DNA of 44,310 bases from a bacterium (lineage in GTDB: Bacteria; Desulfobacterota; S145-22). The stretch covers positions 1 to 44,310 of the forward strand of contig JALSPC010000077.1 of the NCBI GenBank assembly GCA_026986155.1. Direction: 5' to 3'. Made by a program: the position numbers and the translations under genes. The notes beneath the pieces were generated by a model. It had not been told where the DNA came from. It searched no databases and saw only the letters and a program-made list of their open reading frames with translations. Shown here one piece after another: positions 31,568 through 40,451 of this stretch (its first letter is position 1; every line of letters begins with the position of its first letter).

Positions 31568-32017
31568 ATGGGAGAAAAAAAAGTGAAAATCAGGAGCTTG
31601 ACAAGCAAAGACCTTCCCGCCATCATCGAGATTGATCGGAAGGTACTTGGCCTCAATCGACCCGAATACTGGAAACGGAAAATTGAATTGTCTGAATTCC
31701 GCCCTCCTCTTGCCTCACTCGTGGCGGAAATCGACGGCAAGGTCATCGGTTTTATCCTGGGGGACGTAAGTGGATGGGAATTTGGCGTTCCAGACAACAC
31801 GGGGGTCATCGAAACCGTTGGCGTGCATCCCGAATTTCAGCGTAAAGGTATCGCCAGACTGTTGGCGGAAGAACTGATACGGAGTTTCAGGTTAAACGGC
31901 GTTCAAACCATCAATACTCTGGTAAAATGGAACGACTGGGATCTCTTGCAATTCTTTCACGCCCTCGGTTTCAAACGCGGACACCGTATTAACCTTGAGC
32001 TCGATCTTACTGGATAG
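31568..32017 (+). CDS. GNAT family N-acetyltransferase
   Basis: A 149-residue single GNAT domain: VKIRSLTSKDLPAIIEIDRK start, strand VAEIDGKVIGFILGD, and the acetyl-CoA loop VGVHPEFQRKGIARLLAEEL (about 87-106) with the Q/R-x-x-G-x-A pattern. The C-terminal LQFFHALGFKRG is typical. Substrate is unknown; size fits small-molecule or protein N-acetylation. GTG 31583 with GGGAG 8 nt before it is an alternative start to ATG 31568. The 3' end overlaps the convergent transglycosylase gene by 11 bp. Confidence 0.87.
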   Translation: MGEKKVKIRSLTSKDLPAIIEIDRKVLGLNRPEYWKRKIELSEFRPPLASLVAEIDGKVIGFILGDVSGWEFGVPDNTGVIETVGVHPEFQRKGIARLLAEELIRSFRLNGVQTINTLVKWNDWDLLQFFHALGFKRGHRINLELDLTG

Positions 32018-33623
32018 CCTGTCGGGAGGTCGCGGGAAGGCTGGAAAACTCTGCCATGGGAACCCTGAGCTTCAATCTGTCTCTCGGGTGCAGGGTGGTC
32101 CTCTTATTCACGTGAGGGTTGAGCCGGCAGATATCTTTCACGTGGATGTTGAAATTCCGGGCAATGGACCAGAGATTGTCTCCCTTCCGTACCACGTAAA
32201 CGAATTCCTTGTACCTTCCGTTGCCTGGGCTCCGGCCCATTCTGACATGGTGTTTGCGGGAGACGGCCATCGCCGTTTTCACCCGGTGTTTCTCCTTTCT
32301 CGCATACTTCGTCCGGTGAACCCGGCCCACGGGAATGATGAGCCGCTGGCCAACGTGTATGAGGTTCCCGTGAATATGGTTGAGATAGCGGATATCTTTG
32401 ACACGTGACTTGTACCCGAGAGCAAGCTTGTAAAGGGAATCCCCCCGGCGAACGATGTGGGTATGCACGTAACCGCGGGGCGTCCCTTTCACGACCGGTT
32501 TCAGCACACCCATGTTCATCGCCAGGATTTGCTTCGAACCTTTCGGTATCTTGACTACAAACCGTTTCTTGTAGGGTGGGGTGCATCGCCGGATTAGTTC
32601 GGGGTTTAACATGCGAAGCGTTTGTTCCTGACAATGACACGCCTTCGCGATATCCCGCAAGGTGACACCGCCTGGCACTAGAGCCTGCTCAAAGATCAGA
32701 GGTTCCTGATACTGAATATTCGTGAATCCGTATTTTTCCGGTTCCTTCGCGATGAGGGCCGCCGCGATCATCTGAGGCACGTAAAGGCGCGTTTCTCTCT
32801 TGAGATAGTGGTGTTTGATAAGTTGCCAGTAATCCTCGGTCTTGTAACGTTTGATAGCACGGTTCAATTTCCCCTCGCCGCAGTTGTAAGCGGCCGCCGC
32901 TAAATGCCACGATTCAAACTGGTCATAAAGATCCTTTAAATACCGTGCCGCCGCGATGGTAGATTTCTCTGGATCCCGCCTCTCATCGATCCAGTAATTC
33001 ACCTTCAGTCCATATTTCCTTCCCGTCCCTGAGATGAATTGCCAAGGCCCCGACGCGCGGGAACGAGAGTAGGCGGTTGGGTTGAACCCGCTTTCAATCA
33101 TGGCGAGATAAACAAGGTCGGTCGGAAGGCCGTGTTCCTTCAGCACCCTGCGCATCATGGGGATATAACGTTCCGACCTCGCCAACCAAATGGAGAATTG
33201 TTTCCGCCCCGTTGTCTGGTAATATTTGATGAAATTCTCAACCAGGGGATTCATCACGATGGGGATATTAAAAAGGGGCTTTTCTTTCTTCTGTGTTTCC
33301 TTGAGTGGCTGATAGGCCTGGGGCGCGCTTGGAAGAACTTCCCGGGCATCCGCCGTTTTTTTGCGTTCCCTCCCGGAACGGTTTACGATTTTTTCCTCTT
33401 TTTCTTGCGGGGTAGGTGAGACTGTCTCCTGAGAAGGCGCCTCCAGAAAAACCACTTTTGGGGGAGCCGGAATCGTTTTGGGTCTCGCGATTCGCGCCGC
33501 AGAGGTGGAGGGCGCCGTCTTACCCGTCCTGGAAACCGAGCTGCACCCCCAAAATCCTGACCCCAAAACCCAGAACAATCCCGCCAAGAGACATAATTGC
33601 CAAAACCCGCGTCTATTCAACAT
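32007..33623 (-). CDS. MltD-like lytic transglycosylase with two LysM domains
   Basis: A 538-residue exported murein hydrolase. The N-terminus has a hydrophobic signal ending GFWGC (Cys27), a somewhat atypical lipobox; then a Pro/Lys-rich linker (about 35-115), a family-1E-like SLT domain (about 140-300) with catalytic Glu177 in AMIESGFNPTAYSRSRASGP and AAAAYNCGEGKLNRAI, and two LysM peptidoglycan-binding repeats (about 386-432, HIVRRGDSLYKLALGY; and 478-523, YVVRKGDNLWSIARNF). It cleaves glycan strands during wall growth or turnover. It diverges from the rnf operon. Confidence 0.92.
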   Translation of the reverse strand: MLNRRGFWQLCLLAGLFWVLGSGFWGCSSVSRTGKTAPSTSAARIARPKTIPAPPKVVFLEAPSQETVSPTPQEKEEKIVNRSGRERKKTADAREVLPSAPQAYQPLKETQKKEKPLFNIPIVMNPLVENFIKYYQTTGRKQFSIWLARSERYIPMMRRVLKEHGLPTDLVYLAMIESGFNPTAYSRSRASGPWQFISGTGRKYGLKVNYWIDERRDPEKSTIAAARYLKDLYDQFESWHLAAAAYNCGEGKLNRAIKRYKTEDYWQLIKHHYLKRETRLYVPQMIAAALIAKEPEKYGFTNIQYQEPLIFEQALVPGGVTLRDIAKACHCQEQTLRMLNPELIRRCTPPYKKRFVVKIPKGSKQILAMNMGVLKPVVKGTPRGYVHTHIVRRGDSLYKLALGYKSRVKDIRYLNHIHGNLIHVGQRLIIPVGRVHRTKYARKEKHRVKTAMAVSRKHHVRMGRSPGNGRYKEFVYVVRKGDNLWSIARNFNIHVKDICRLNPHVNKRTTLHPRDRLKLRVPMAEFSSLPATSRQAIQ

Positions 33624-33630
33624 GCCTTAT

Positions 33631-33659
33631 CAAATATCTAAAAAAGATTTTGAAGTCAA
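33631..33659 (-). promoter_or_regulatory. Possible promoter of the lytic transglycosylase gene
   Basis: Minus strand TTGACT (33659-33654), 17-nt spacer, TATTTG (33636-33631), close to the ATG at 33623. The -10 box is weak. Beyond it and the rnf promoter I see nothing else in 33660-33837. Confidence 0.3.
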
Positions 33660-33837
33660 CACATGTTACCCCGGTATTCTTTTACAAAAAGATAAATACC
33701 TCATCCATGTAGTGATTCGGTTTCAACATAAAAGGCCTTTCCCCAGCATCGTATCTGGTCCGTCGCGTTACTCTCGAATCGTGTGTTGCTTGGCTAATTT
33801 GGGTGCTTCCCAAGGCCAATGTTCCTGAAAATTTTTA

Positions 33838-33866
33838 TTGACAAAAATTCGAGAATGAAGTAGTTA
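33838..33866 (+). promoter_or_regulatory. Possible promoter of the rnf operon
   Basis: TTGACA (33838-33843), 17-nt spacer, TAGTTA (33861-33866), about 46 nt before the rnfA ATG. The -35 box is perfect, the -10 box weak. Confidence 0.4.
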
Positions 33867-33911
33867 AACTGAACAAGCGTTTAATTAAAGTCGCTTTTGC
33901 GCGGAGATTTT

Positions 33912-34490
33912 ATGGGTCATTATTTTTATGTTCTTATCGGCGTTCTCCTGGTTCACAACTTTGTTTTCTCTCAGTTTTTAGGTATCTGCCCCTTCCTCGG
34001 CGTCTCAAAACGCCTTGAAACCTCTGTGGGAATGGGGGTATCGGTCATCTTCGTGGTGGTCCTTTCTTCCATCGCCGCCTTCCTCATCAACCGTTGGATC
34101 CTCGTCCCCTTCAAGATTGAATACCTACAGACCATTGTCTATATCCTGGTAATCGCGGCCCTGGTGCAACTGGTAGAGATGGTTATTCAGAAAACCTCCC
34201 CCGTTCTCTACCAGGCCCTGGGCATTTTTCTCCCCCTCATCACCACGAATTGTATTGTCCTCGGCGTGGCAGTGCTTATCACACAGAAGAAATTCGGCCT
34301 CATGGAAACCGCCGTTTACAGTTTTGGCGCGGCCGCCGGCTTTCTTCTCGCTCTTGTCCTTTTCGCGGGAATCCGTGAACGGCTTGAACTGGCAGATATC
34401 CCGTGGGCCTTCCGCGGAATCGCCATCGCCCTCGTGACCGCCGGCATTCTCTCCCTCAGTTTCATGGGTTTTTCCGGGCTGGTAAAATAA
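33912..34490 (+). CDS. rnfA: Rnf complex subunit RnfA
   Basis: A 192-residue membrane subunit with six helices of the RnfA/NqrE family: LLVHNFVFSQFLGICPFLGV near the N-terminus and LPLITTNCIVLGVAVL contain the two conserved cysteine helices that bind the intramembrane iron-sulfur cluster with RnfE. ATG 33912 has GGAG 6 nt before it; the TTG 33897 frame start is rejected. First gene of rnfABCDGE, the ferredoxin:NAD oxidoreductase that couples electron flow to H+ or Na+ transport. Confidence 0.94.
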   Translation: MGHYFYVLIGVLLVHNFVFSQFLGICPFLGVSKRLETSVGMGVSVIFVVVLSSIAAFLINRWILVPFKIEYLQTIVYILVIAALVQLVEMVIQKTSPVLYQALGIFLPLITTNCIVLGVAVLITQKKFGLMETAVYSFGAAAGFLLALVLFAGIRERLELADIPWAFRGIAIALVTAGILSLSFMGFSGLVK

Positions 34491-34493
34491 CCG

Positions 34494-35468
34494 ATGCTTT
34501 CAGAAATCATCAGCCTCGCGGGCATCGGCCTTCTCGCCTCTCTAGGCCTGGGGATCGCGGCAAAGAAATTTGCCGTGGAGGAGGACCCGCGCCTCGAAAA
34601 AATGCTTGAAATCCTCCCCGGAGCCAACTGCGGGGCCTGTGGCTTCGCGGGATGCGCCGCCTTCGCCCGGGCGGTCCTTCAAGAAACGGCTCCTCCCAAC
34701 GGGTGCGTGGCGGGCGGGGAATCGACCGCCCTCAAGGTAGCCAAGCTCTTGGGCAAGAAGGCGGAGAAGACGGAACGGAGGGTCGCCTACGTCGCCTGTC
34801 ACGGCGACAGGTCCGTGACGCGTCAGAGATTCATCTACCAGGGCATCGACAACTGCCGGGCCGCCGTCAACATCGGCGGGGGGTCCAAGGCCTGCGCCTT
34901 CGGCTGCCTCGGCCTGGGAAGCTGCCAAAAAGTCTGCCCCTTCGGGGCTATCTCCATCGAAGACGATCTGGCCAAAATCGATCCGGAGGTCTGCGTGGGG
35001 TGTGGGCTGTGCGTGGAAGAGTGTCCCCGCGACATCATTCATCTCGTTCCTGCGGCTTCCACGGTTCAGGTGCTGTGCAGTTCCCAAAACGTGGGAAAGG
35101 CAGTCAAGGAATTCTGTGACGTTGGATGTATCGGGTGCCGGCGCTGTGAAAAGTCATGCCCCTTCAACGCCATCAACATCGTCAACAACGTGGCGGTGGT
35201 TGATCCCGCAAAATGCCGCAGGTGTGGCATCTGCGTGGAGATCTGTCCGCAGAATACCATCCAGTTTTTCCTGCCCATCGTCAGGAAGGCCTCCATAAAT
35301 TCGGAAATCTGCATATCCTGCGGGAGGTGCGAGAAGGCCTGCCCCTTCAACGCCATTACCGGAGAGAGGGGGGTTCCATACCGCGTGAGCGCCGAACGAT
35401 GCAAGGGATGCGGGGTGTGTGTCGAGGCATGCAAGGCCGACGCCATCATCATGCTGGAGGAGTCCTAA
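34494..35468 (+). CDS. rnfB: Rnf complex subunit RnfB, multi-cluster ferredoxin type
   Basis: A 324-residue electron-entry subunit: a membrane helix (about 3-22), an N-terminal [4Fe-4S] motif (NCGACGFAGC), and a series of ferredoxin-type cluster motifs CAFGCLGLGSCQKVCP, CVGCGLCVEECP, CIGCRRCEKSCP, CRRCGICVEICP, CISCGRCEKACP and CKGCGVCVEACK. This many clusters matches the long RnfB of Acetobacterium-like energy-conserving Rnf, not the short RsxB of E. coli. It takes electrons from reduced ferredoxin. It starts 3 nt after the rnfA stop. Confidence 0.95.
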   Translation: MLSEIISLAGIGLLASLGLGIAAKKFAVEEDPRLEKMLEILPGANCGACGFAGCAAFARAVLQETAPPNGCVAGGESTALKVAKLLGKKAEKTERRVAYVACHGDRSVTRQRFIYQGIDNCRAAVNIGGGSKACAFGCLGLGSCQKVCPFGAISIEDDLAKIDPEVCVGCGLCVEECPRDIIHLVPAASTVQVLCSSQNVGKAVKEFCDVGCIGCRRCEKSCPFNAINIVNNVAVVDPAKCRRCGICVEICPQNTIQFFLPIVRKASINSEICISCGRCEKACPFNAITGERGVPYRVSAERCKGCGVCVEACKADAIIMLEES

Positions 35469-35472
35469 TCCC

Positions 35473-36798
35473 ATGATTCTTCATCATTTTCCGGGGGGGA
35501 TTCATCCCAACGACGAAAAGGGGTTGACCGCCCATTTGCCGGTGGAGAACGCCCCGGTTCCAGAACGGGTTTTTCTCCCCCTCTCTCAGCACATTGGAGC
35601 GCCGGCGGAACCGGTGGTGAAGATCGGGGACACGGTGAAGGTCGGGGACAAGATTGCCGAGGCCCGTGGGTTCGTCTCCGCGAATATTCACGCCTCGGTA
35701 ACCGGTGTGGTCCGAGCCATAAGGGACTATCCCAACGTGTTTGGGAGACTAGCGCCCGCTTTTGAGATCGAGACGACGGACGACGCGCCCTTCCATCCCA
35801 AAAAGAACCGCGAGGACGCCCTCTCCCTTCCCCCTCAAACCCTCATCCCCTTCATCCGGGAGGCGGGGATCGTGGGGATGGGCGGCGCCACCTTTCCCAC
35901 CCACGTGAAACTGAGCCCGCCCGAGGACAAGCCCATCGATACCCTCATCATCAACGGGGTGGAGTGCGAACCCTACCTTACGGCGGACCATCGCCTCATG
36001 CTGGAACATCCCTCCGAAATCCTGGAAGGCATCGTCTTCCTCCACCATATCCTTGGAGCAAGGTTCACCTACCTGGCCATCGAGGCCAATAAGCCCGACG
36101 CCATTAAGGTAATGGAAGAGACCGCCCGGGACACGAAGATCAACATCGTCTCCGTGCCGAAACGATACCCCCAAGGCGCGGAAAAACAGCTCATCAAGAC
36201 CCTCACCAACCGGGAGGTGCCCACGGGGGGGCTTCCTATGGACGTGGGGGCCGTGGTTCAGAACGTGGGTACCACCTTTGCCATCCGCGAGGCCATCCGC
36301 TGGGGGAAACCCCTGATCGAACGCATCTTGACTGTCACGGGCCGGGGGATTAAAACCCCGAAGAACCTCCGGGTCCGGCTGGGCACCCCGCTCAGCGAGA
36401 TTCTCAACCTGTGCGGCGGATGGAAGACAACACCGGGAAAACTCATCATGGGCGGCCCCATGATGGGCATCAACCAGTTCGACACCCGGGTTCCCGTCAC
36501 GAAGGGAACCTCGGGCATTCTCCTGCTTCCCCGGGACGAGGTGGGGGAATACCATCCCCATACCTGCATCCGCTGCGGGCGATGCGTGACGGTCTGCCCC
36601 ATGGGGCTGCTCCCGAACTTCCTTGGGAGCTTCGCCGAGTTCGACCGGTTTGATGACGCGGCGCGCTACCATCTCCTGGATTGTATCGAGTGCGGCTCCT
36701 GCACCTACATCTGTCCCGCCAAGAGGCCCCTCGTTCAGATGATTCGTTACGCGAAAGGTGAAGTATTGAGAAGAAGGAAAAAGGCGGCGAAAAAATGA
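35473..36798 (+). CDS. rnfC: Rnf complex subunit RnfC
   Basis: A 441-residue peripheral subunit that reduces NAD+. MILHHFPGGIHPNDEKGLTA is the family start; GMGGATFPTHVKL (about 136-148) is the nucleotide/FMN site with VEPYL-like NGVECEPYLTADHR; two [4Fe-4S] sites follow, CIRCGRCVTVCP and CIECGSCTYICP (about 365-420). The length is like A. woodii RnfC; the long Ala/Lys tail of E. coli RsxC is absent. ATG 35473 has GGAGGAG upstream; the longer frame runs into rnfB and is rejected. Its stop overlaps rnfD by 4 bp. Confidence 0.95.
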   Translation: MILHHFPGGIHPNDEKGLTAHLPVENAPVPERVFLPLSQHIGAPAEPVVKIGDTVKVGDKIAEARGFVSANIHASVTGVVRAIRDYPNVFGRLAPAFEIETTDDAPFHPKKNREDALSLPPQTLIPFIREAGIVGMGGATFPTHVKLSPPEDKPIDTLIINGVECEPYLTADHRLMLEHPSEILEGIVFLHHILGARFTYLAIEANKPDAIKVMEETARDTKINIVSVPKRYPQGAEKQLIKTLTNREVPTGGLPMDVGAVVQNVGTTFAIREAIRWGKPLIERILTVTGRGIKTPKNLRVRLGTPLSEILNLCGGWKTTPGKLIMGGPMMGINQFDTRVPVTKGTSGILLLPRDEVGEYHPHTCIRCGRCVTVCPMGLLPNFLGSFAEFDRFDDAARYHLLDCIECGSCTYICPAKRPLVQMIRYAKGEVLRRRKKAAKK

Positions 36799-37787
36799 AA
36801 GATCTCCTAGTCCTTTCCTCGTCACCCCATATCAAGTCTCCGGAGACCATTCCGACCATCATGTTCCAGGTCTGCCTTGCCCTGCTCCCCGCCATCTTCG
36901 TGGGCGTCTATTCCTTCGGCGTCCGGGCCGCCTGGATTATCCTTCTTGCCGTCGTTTCCACCCTCGCCTTCGAGGCGGCGTCGCAGAAACTCATGGGACG
37001 CTCTATCTCCATCCGGGACGGAAGCGCGTGCGTCACCGCCATCCTCCTCGCCCTGAACCTGCCGCCCACCGTTCCCTGGTGGCTGGTTGTCATCGGCGCC
37101 TTCTTCGCCATCGTCATCGGGAAACAGATCTACGGCGGGCTGGGACACAATCCCTTCAACCCCGCCCTCGTGGGACGCGTGGTCCTGCTCATCTCCTTCC
37201 CGGCGCAGATGACCCTTTGGGCCTTCCCTTCCCACACCATTTTCGCGCGCGTCACGGACACCTTGTCGGGCGCCACCCCCCTGGGCTGGGCCAAGACCCA
37301 CGTCATGACCCACGGAACACTTCCCGACACCCTCCCATTCCACATCTCTCAGGCCTTTCTGGGCCAGACGGGAGGATGTATCGGAGAAATCTCCGCCCTG
37401 GCCCTTTTGATTGGCGCCGCCTTCCTGATATGGCGCAAGATCATCCCCTGGCTTATTCCCCTCGCCTTCATCGGCACGACCTTCCTCATCACGGGGGCTT
37501 TCTGGGTCGCCAACCCCCAGCACTATCTCAACCCCGTCTATCACGTCTTGTCCGGCGGCCTGCTCCTGGGCGCCTTCTTCATGGCGACGGATATGGTCAC
37601 CAATCCCGTAACCACGCTGGGGATGCTCATCTTCGGCATCGGCTGCGGGGTCCTGACCTCGGTCATTCGCCTCTTCGGGGGATATCCGGAGGGGGTCTCC
37701 TTCGCCATCCTCCTGATGAACGCCACGACTCCGCTTCTCGACCGATGGACCCGACCGAGGGTCTTCGGAGAGGTCAAAAAGAAATGA
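36795..37787 (+). CDS. rnfD: Rnf complex subunit RnfD
   Basis: A 330-residue membrane subunit of the NqrB/RnfD family with about nine helices. TDTLSGATPLGW (about 154-165) holds the flavinylation threonine (Thr161) that carries covalent FMN; GGLGHNPFNPALVGR and MATDMVTNP are family marks. It lies in the electron path across the membrane and may be the ion-pumping part. Overlaps rnfC and rnfG by 4 bp each. Confidence 0.95.
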   Translation: MKDLLVLSSSPHIKSPETIPTIMFQVCLALLPAIFVGVYSFGVRAAWIILLAVVSTLAFEAASQKLMGRSISIRDGSACVTAILLALNLPPTVPWWLVVIGAFFAIVIGKQIYGGLGHNPFNPALVGRVVLLISFPAQMTLWAFPSHTIFARVTDTLSGATPLGWAKTHVMTHGTLPDTLPFHISQAFLGQTGGCIGEISALALLIGAAFLIWRKIIPWLIPLAFIGTTFLITGAFWVANPQHYLNPVYHVLSGGLLLGAFFMATDMVTNPVTTLGMLIFGIGCGVLTSVIRLFGGYPEGVSFAILLMNATTPLLDRWTRPRVFGEVKKK

Positions 37788-38374
37788 AAGCGATTCTCAA
37801 ACTGATTGTTTCCCTGACGATTATCTGCGTGGCGGCCGCCGTTTCCCTGAGCTTCGTCCACCAGGTCACTCTGAAACCCATCGCCTACCAGAAGCGCATG
37901 GAGAAGGTGCGGGCCCTCAAGCTGGTCCTGCCCGCCTACGACAACCAACCGGAGAAGAATGTCTTGAAGGTTCAGGGGGAGAATGGGAAAGCCCTCGAGG
38001 TCAACCTGGCGAAGAAGGGCGGAAAGCTCATCGCCGTCGCCTTCCGGGTCGTCTCCCACAAGGGATACGGGGGGAATATCGATATCCTCATGGGCGTGGA
38101 CATAACAGGGAAGATTACGGGCATCGAGATTCTTAGCATGTCAGAGACCCCCGGGCTGGGCGCGCGCATCGAGGAGCCCGCCTTCAAGAAACAATTCGTG
38201 GGGAAAACCCTGGAAAACACCAAGTGGGCCGTCAAGAAAGACGGAGGAGACATCGACCAGATCACGGGCGCGACCATCTCCCCGCGGGCGGTAACGGGGG
38301 CCGTTCACCGGGGTCTTGAGCTGTTTAAGAAAAAAATCCTTCCCGCGTTGAAAACGAAGGGGGCGAGCCAATGA
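37784..38374 (+). CDS. rnfG: Rnf complex subunit RnfG
   Basis: A 196-residue subunit with one N-terminal helix (about 5-26) and a periplasmic FMN-binding domain. DQITGATISPRAV (about 158-170) holds the covalent FMN threonine Thr164; ETPGLGARI (about 121-129) is also conserved. The ATG 37784 overlaps the rnfD stop; the much longer frame that begins upstream at 37028 is the shadow of rnfD. Confidence 0.94.
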   Translation: MKAILKLIVSLTIICVAAAVSLSFVHQVTLKPIAYQKRMEKVRALKLVLPAYDNQPEKNVLKVQGENGKALEVNLAKKGGKLIAVAFRVVSHKGYGGNIDILMGVDITGKITGIEILSMSETPGLGARIEEPAFKKQFVGKTLENTKWAVKKDGGDIDQITGATISPRAVTGAVHRGLELFKKKILPALKTKGASQ

Positions 38375-38967
38375 CACTGCAGAAAGAATTTTTCAAGGGG
38401 TTCTGGCGCGAAAACCCCACCTTCCGGCTGGTTCTGGGGATGTGTCCCACCTTGGCCGTAACCACTTCCGCCACCAACGGCATCGGCATGGGCCTGGCCA
38501 CCACCTTCGTCCTGGTCTGCTCCAACCTCTTTGTCTCCCTCCTGCGGCATTTCATCCCCTCAAAGGTCCGCATTCCCGCCTTCATCGTCATCATCGCCTC
38601 TTTCGTCACCATCGTCGACCTCATCATGGCGGGATACTTCTACTCCCTTCACAAGGCCTTGGGGCTCTACATTCCCCTGATCACCGTCAACTGCATCATC
38701 CTGGGGCGCGCCGAGGCCTTCGCCTCGAAGAATTCCTTCCTCCCATCCATCGCCGACGGGTTGGGGATGGGCCTCGGGTTCACCCTCTCTCTAACCGTTC
38801 TTGGAACGGTTCGCGAGCTCATCGGGCGGGGCATGATCTTTGGGATGCCCGTCTTTGGTCCCCACTACCCGGCCCTCCTGGTCTTCGTGCTGCCTCCCGG
38901 TGCTTATCTCGCCCTCGGGCTCCTCATCGCCATCATGAATCGGATCACCCTGAGGGAAGATACGTAA
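38371..38967 (+). CDS. rnfE: Rnf complex subunit RnfE
   Basis: A 198-residue membrane subunit homologous to RnfA (six helices). RLVLGMCPTLAVTTSATNG and YIPLITVNCIILGRAEAFAS carry the conserved cysteines that share the intramembrane iron-sulfur site with RnfA. It completes the A-B-C-D-G-E order known from Rhodobacter and gammaproteobacteria. No rnfH follows. The next gene starts 26 nt later and may be co-transcribed. Confidence 0.94.
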   Translation: MTLQKEFFKGFWRENPTFRLVLGMCPTLAVTTSATNGIGMGLATTFVLVCSNLFVSLLRHFIPSKVRIPAFIVIIASFVTIVDLIMAGYFYSLHKALGLYIPLITVNCIILGRAEAFASKNSFLPSIADGLGMGLGFTLSLTVLGTVRELIGRGMIFGMPVFGPHYPALLVFVLPPGAYLALGLLIAIMNRITLREDT

Positions 38968-38993
38968 GGCTCATCAGGGACAAGGGGGAAAAG

Positions 38994-40451
38994 ATGTCTC
39001 GAATAAAACCCCAATCCCCAGGCTTTTTCAAGGGAGTTCGCCTCCGTCTTACAATCGCCCTGCCGGCAATTTTTATCCTGCTTACCTTCGGTTCCGGTGT
39101 TCTTGCCATCAATCTTTCCAAACTTCGCATCTTCGATCCTTTCGGGCGATTGCGCGTTCCCCCGTTTCATCTCAACCAGGTCTATCTCTGGATAGGGGGA
39201 TACGCCCTTTTGAGTGGGGTGATCGGGTATGTCTTCGCCCATTTCCTGCTGGTCAAGCCAGTAAAGAAGAGCCTTGAGACGATTGAAGATCTCTTGCCCG
39301 AATCCCTCTCTCCCTCAGCCGGCGCGGAAACGGAAACGACACTCCTTGCTCAAACCTTGAGCACCCTCTATCCTGCCCTCGGAAAATGGAAGATGACGCA
39401 ATCCATCCTGGATGCCTTTCAGGGGGGGCTATTATGGATAGGAATCGATCAAACCATCCTGTTTGGAAACCGAAAGGGATTTGAAATTTTCAATTACAAT
39501 CCCGTCATTCCAAAGGGAAAAGAACCTCGTATTACACTCCCTGACGTTTTGAAAGGGATTGAGAATCCCCAACCCCTAATCGAAATCGTTCAAAGCGGTT
39601 TAGAAAACAAACGGTATGTGGCGTCAAAAGTCATTGATTTGGTGCCAAAACAAGGGATCCCGAAGAAAATCGGCGTCACATCGTCTCCCGTCTCCCCAAA
39701 GGAACAATTTGAGGGCCTGCTTCTTTCCTTCCGGGAGCTCTCGGAAATCAGACGACTCCAGCGGGATCTTGACCGTCTGAATCGTCTTTCCGCCATCGGC
39801 CGGCTGGCTTCCGGGTTGGTTCATGAAATCCGAAACCCCCTCGGATCCATCATGGGTCTCCTCGAAATACTCAAACGTGAACCGGTTCCGGAGAAAGAGG
39901 AAGCCCGCGAAATCATCGAGCGGATCTACCGTGCCGGCGCGAGGATTCAAAACCTTTTGACGGAAGTTCTCGATTTCGCCGGTCCGTCTGACGTCACAAT
40001 CCAACCCATTTCTCTTCCCGTCCTGCTCGACCAGGCCCTCCACGAATCACGGGCGTCTTTTCTGAAGAAATCTTTCCATCTAACAAAGAATTATCAGCAA
40101 GAGAGCGAAGAGGGGAAAATCCTGGCTGACGGGGAAAAACTCAAGCAGGCATTCGTTAATATCCTGAGAAACGCCATGGAGGCGGTGGATGTGGGGGGAG
40201 AGATCCGGGTTTCGATCCGACGGGATTTGGAAAACCATTGGGCGGTTTTTATCTTCAACTCGGGGAGTCATATCCCCGAAGAAGCGAAAGAAAAGATTTT
40301 TGACCCCTTCTATACCACGAAATCGCGGGGCACGGGGCTGGGCCTTCCCATCGCCCGTGAGCTCATCACCCTTCAGGGAGGAACCCTATCCTTTCAAAAT
40401 GAACCTGGAGGAGGGGTGGTTTTTATTATACAATTTCAGGGGGTCGCGTGA
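38994..40451 (+). CDS. Sensor histidine kinase, PilS/NtrB-like
   Basis: A 485-residue membrane kinase: two helices (about 19-40 and 63-86) with a short periplasmic loop, a PAS-like domain (about 136-250), HisKA with the phospho-acceptor His277 in LASGLVHEIRNPLGSI, and a HATPase domain (NILRNAMEAV; GTGLGLPIARELI). It should phosphorylate the response regulator encoded next, which starts right after its stop. The pair lies directly before pilin-like genes with a sigma-54 promoter, as in PilS/PilR. The signal is unknown. ATG 38994 is behind a GGGGGA SD. Confidence 0.88.
   Translation: MSRIKPQSPGFFKGVRLRLTIALPAIFILLTFGSGVLAINLSKLRIFDPFGRLRVPPFHLNQVYLWIGGYALLSGVIGYVFAHFLLVKPVKKSLETIEDLLPESLSPSAGAETETTLLAQTLSTLYPALGKWKMTQSILDAFQGGLLWIGIDQTILFGNRKGFEIFNYNPVIPKGKEPRITLPDVLKGIENPQPLIEIVQSGLENKRYVASKVIDLVPKQGIPKKIGVTSSPVSPKEQFEGLLLSFRELSEIRRLQRDLDRLNRLSAIGRLASGLVHEIRNPLGSIMGLLEILKREPVPEKEEAREIIERIYRAGARIQNLLTEVLDFAGPSDVTIQPISLPVLLDQALHESRASFLKKSFHLTKNYQQESEEGKILADGEKLKQAFVNILRNAMEAVDVGGEIRVSIRRDLENHWAVFIFNSGSHIPEEAKEKIFDPFYTTKSRGTGLGLPIARELITLQGGTLSFQNEPGGGVVFIIQFQGVA

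Noticed and set aside
37028-37783. Upstream extension of the rnfG frame
   Set aside because: It runs through rnfD in another phase; the real rnfG start at 37784 overlaps the rnfD stop as expected.
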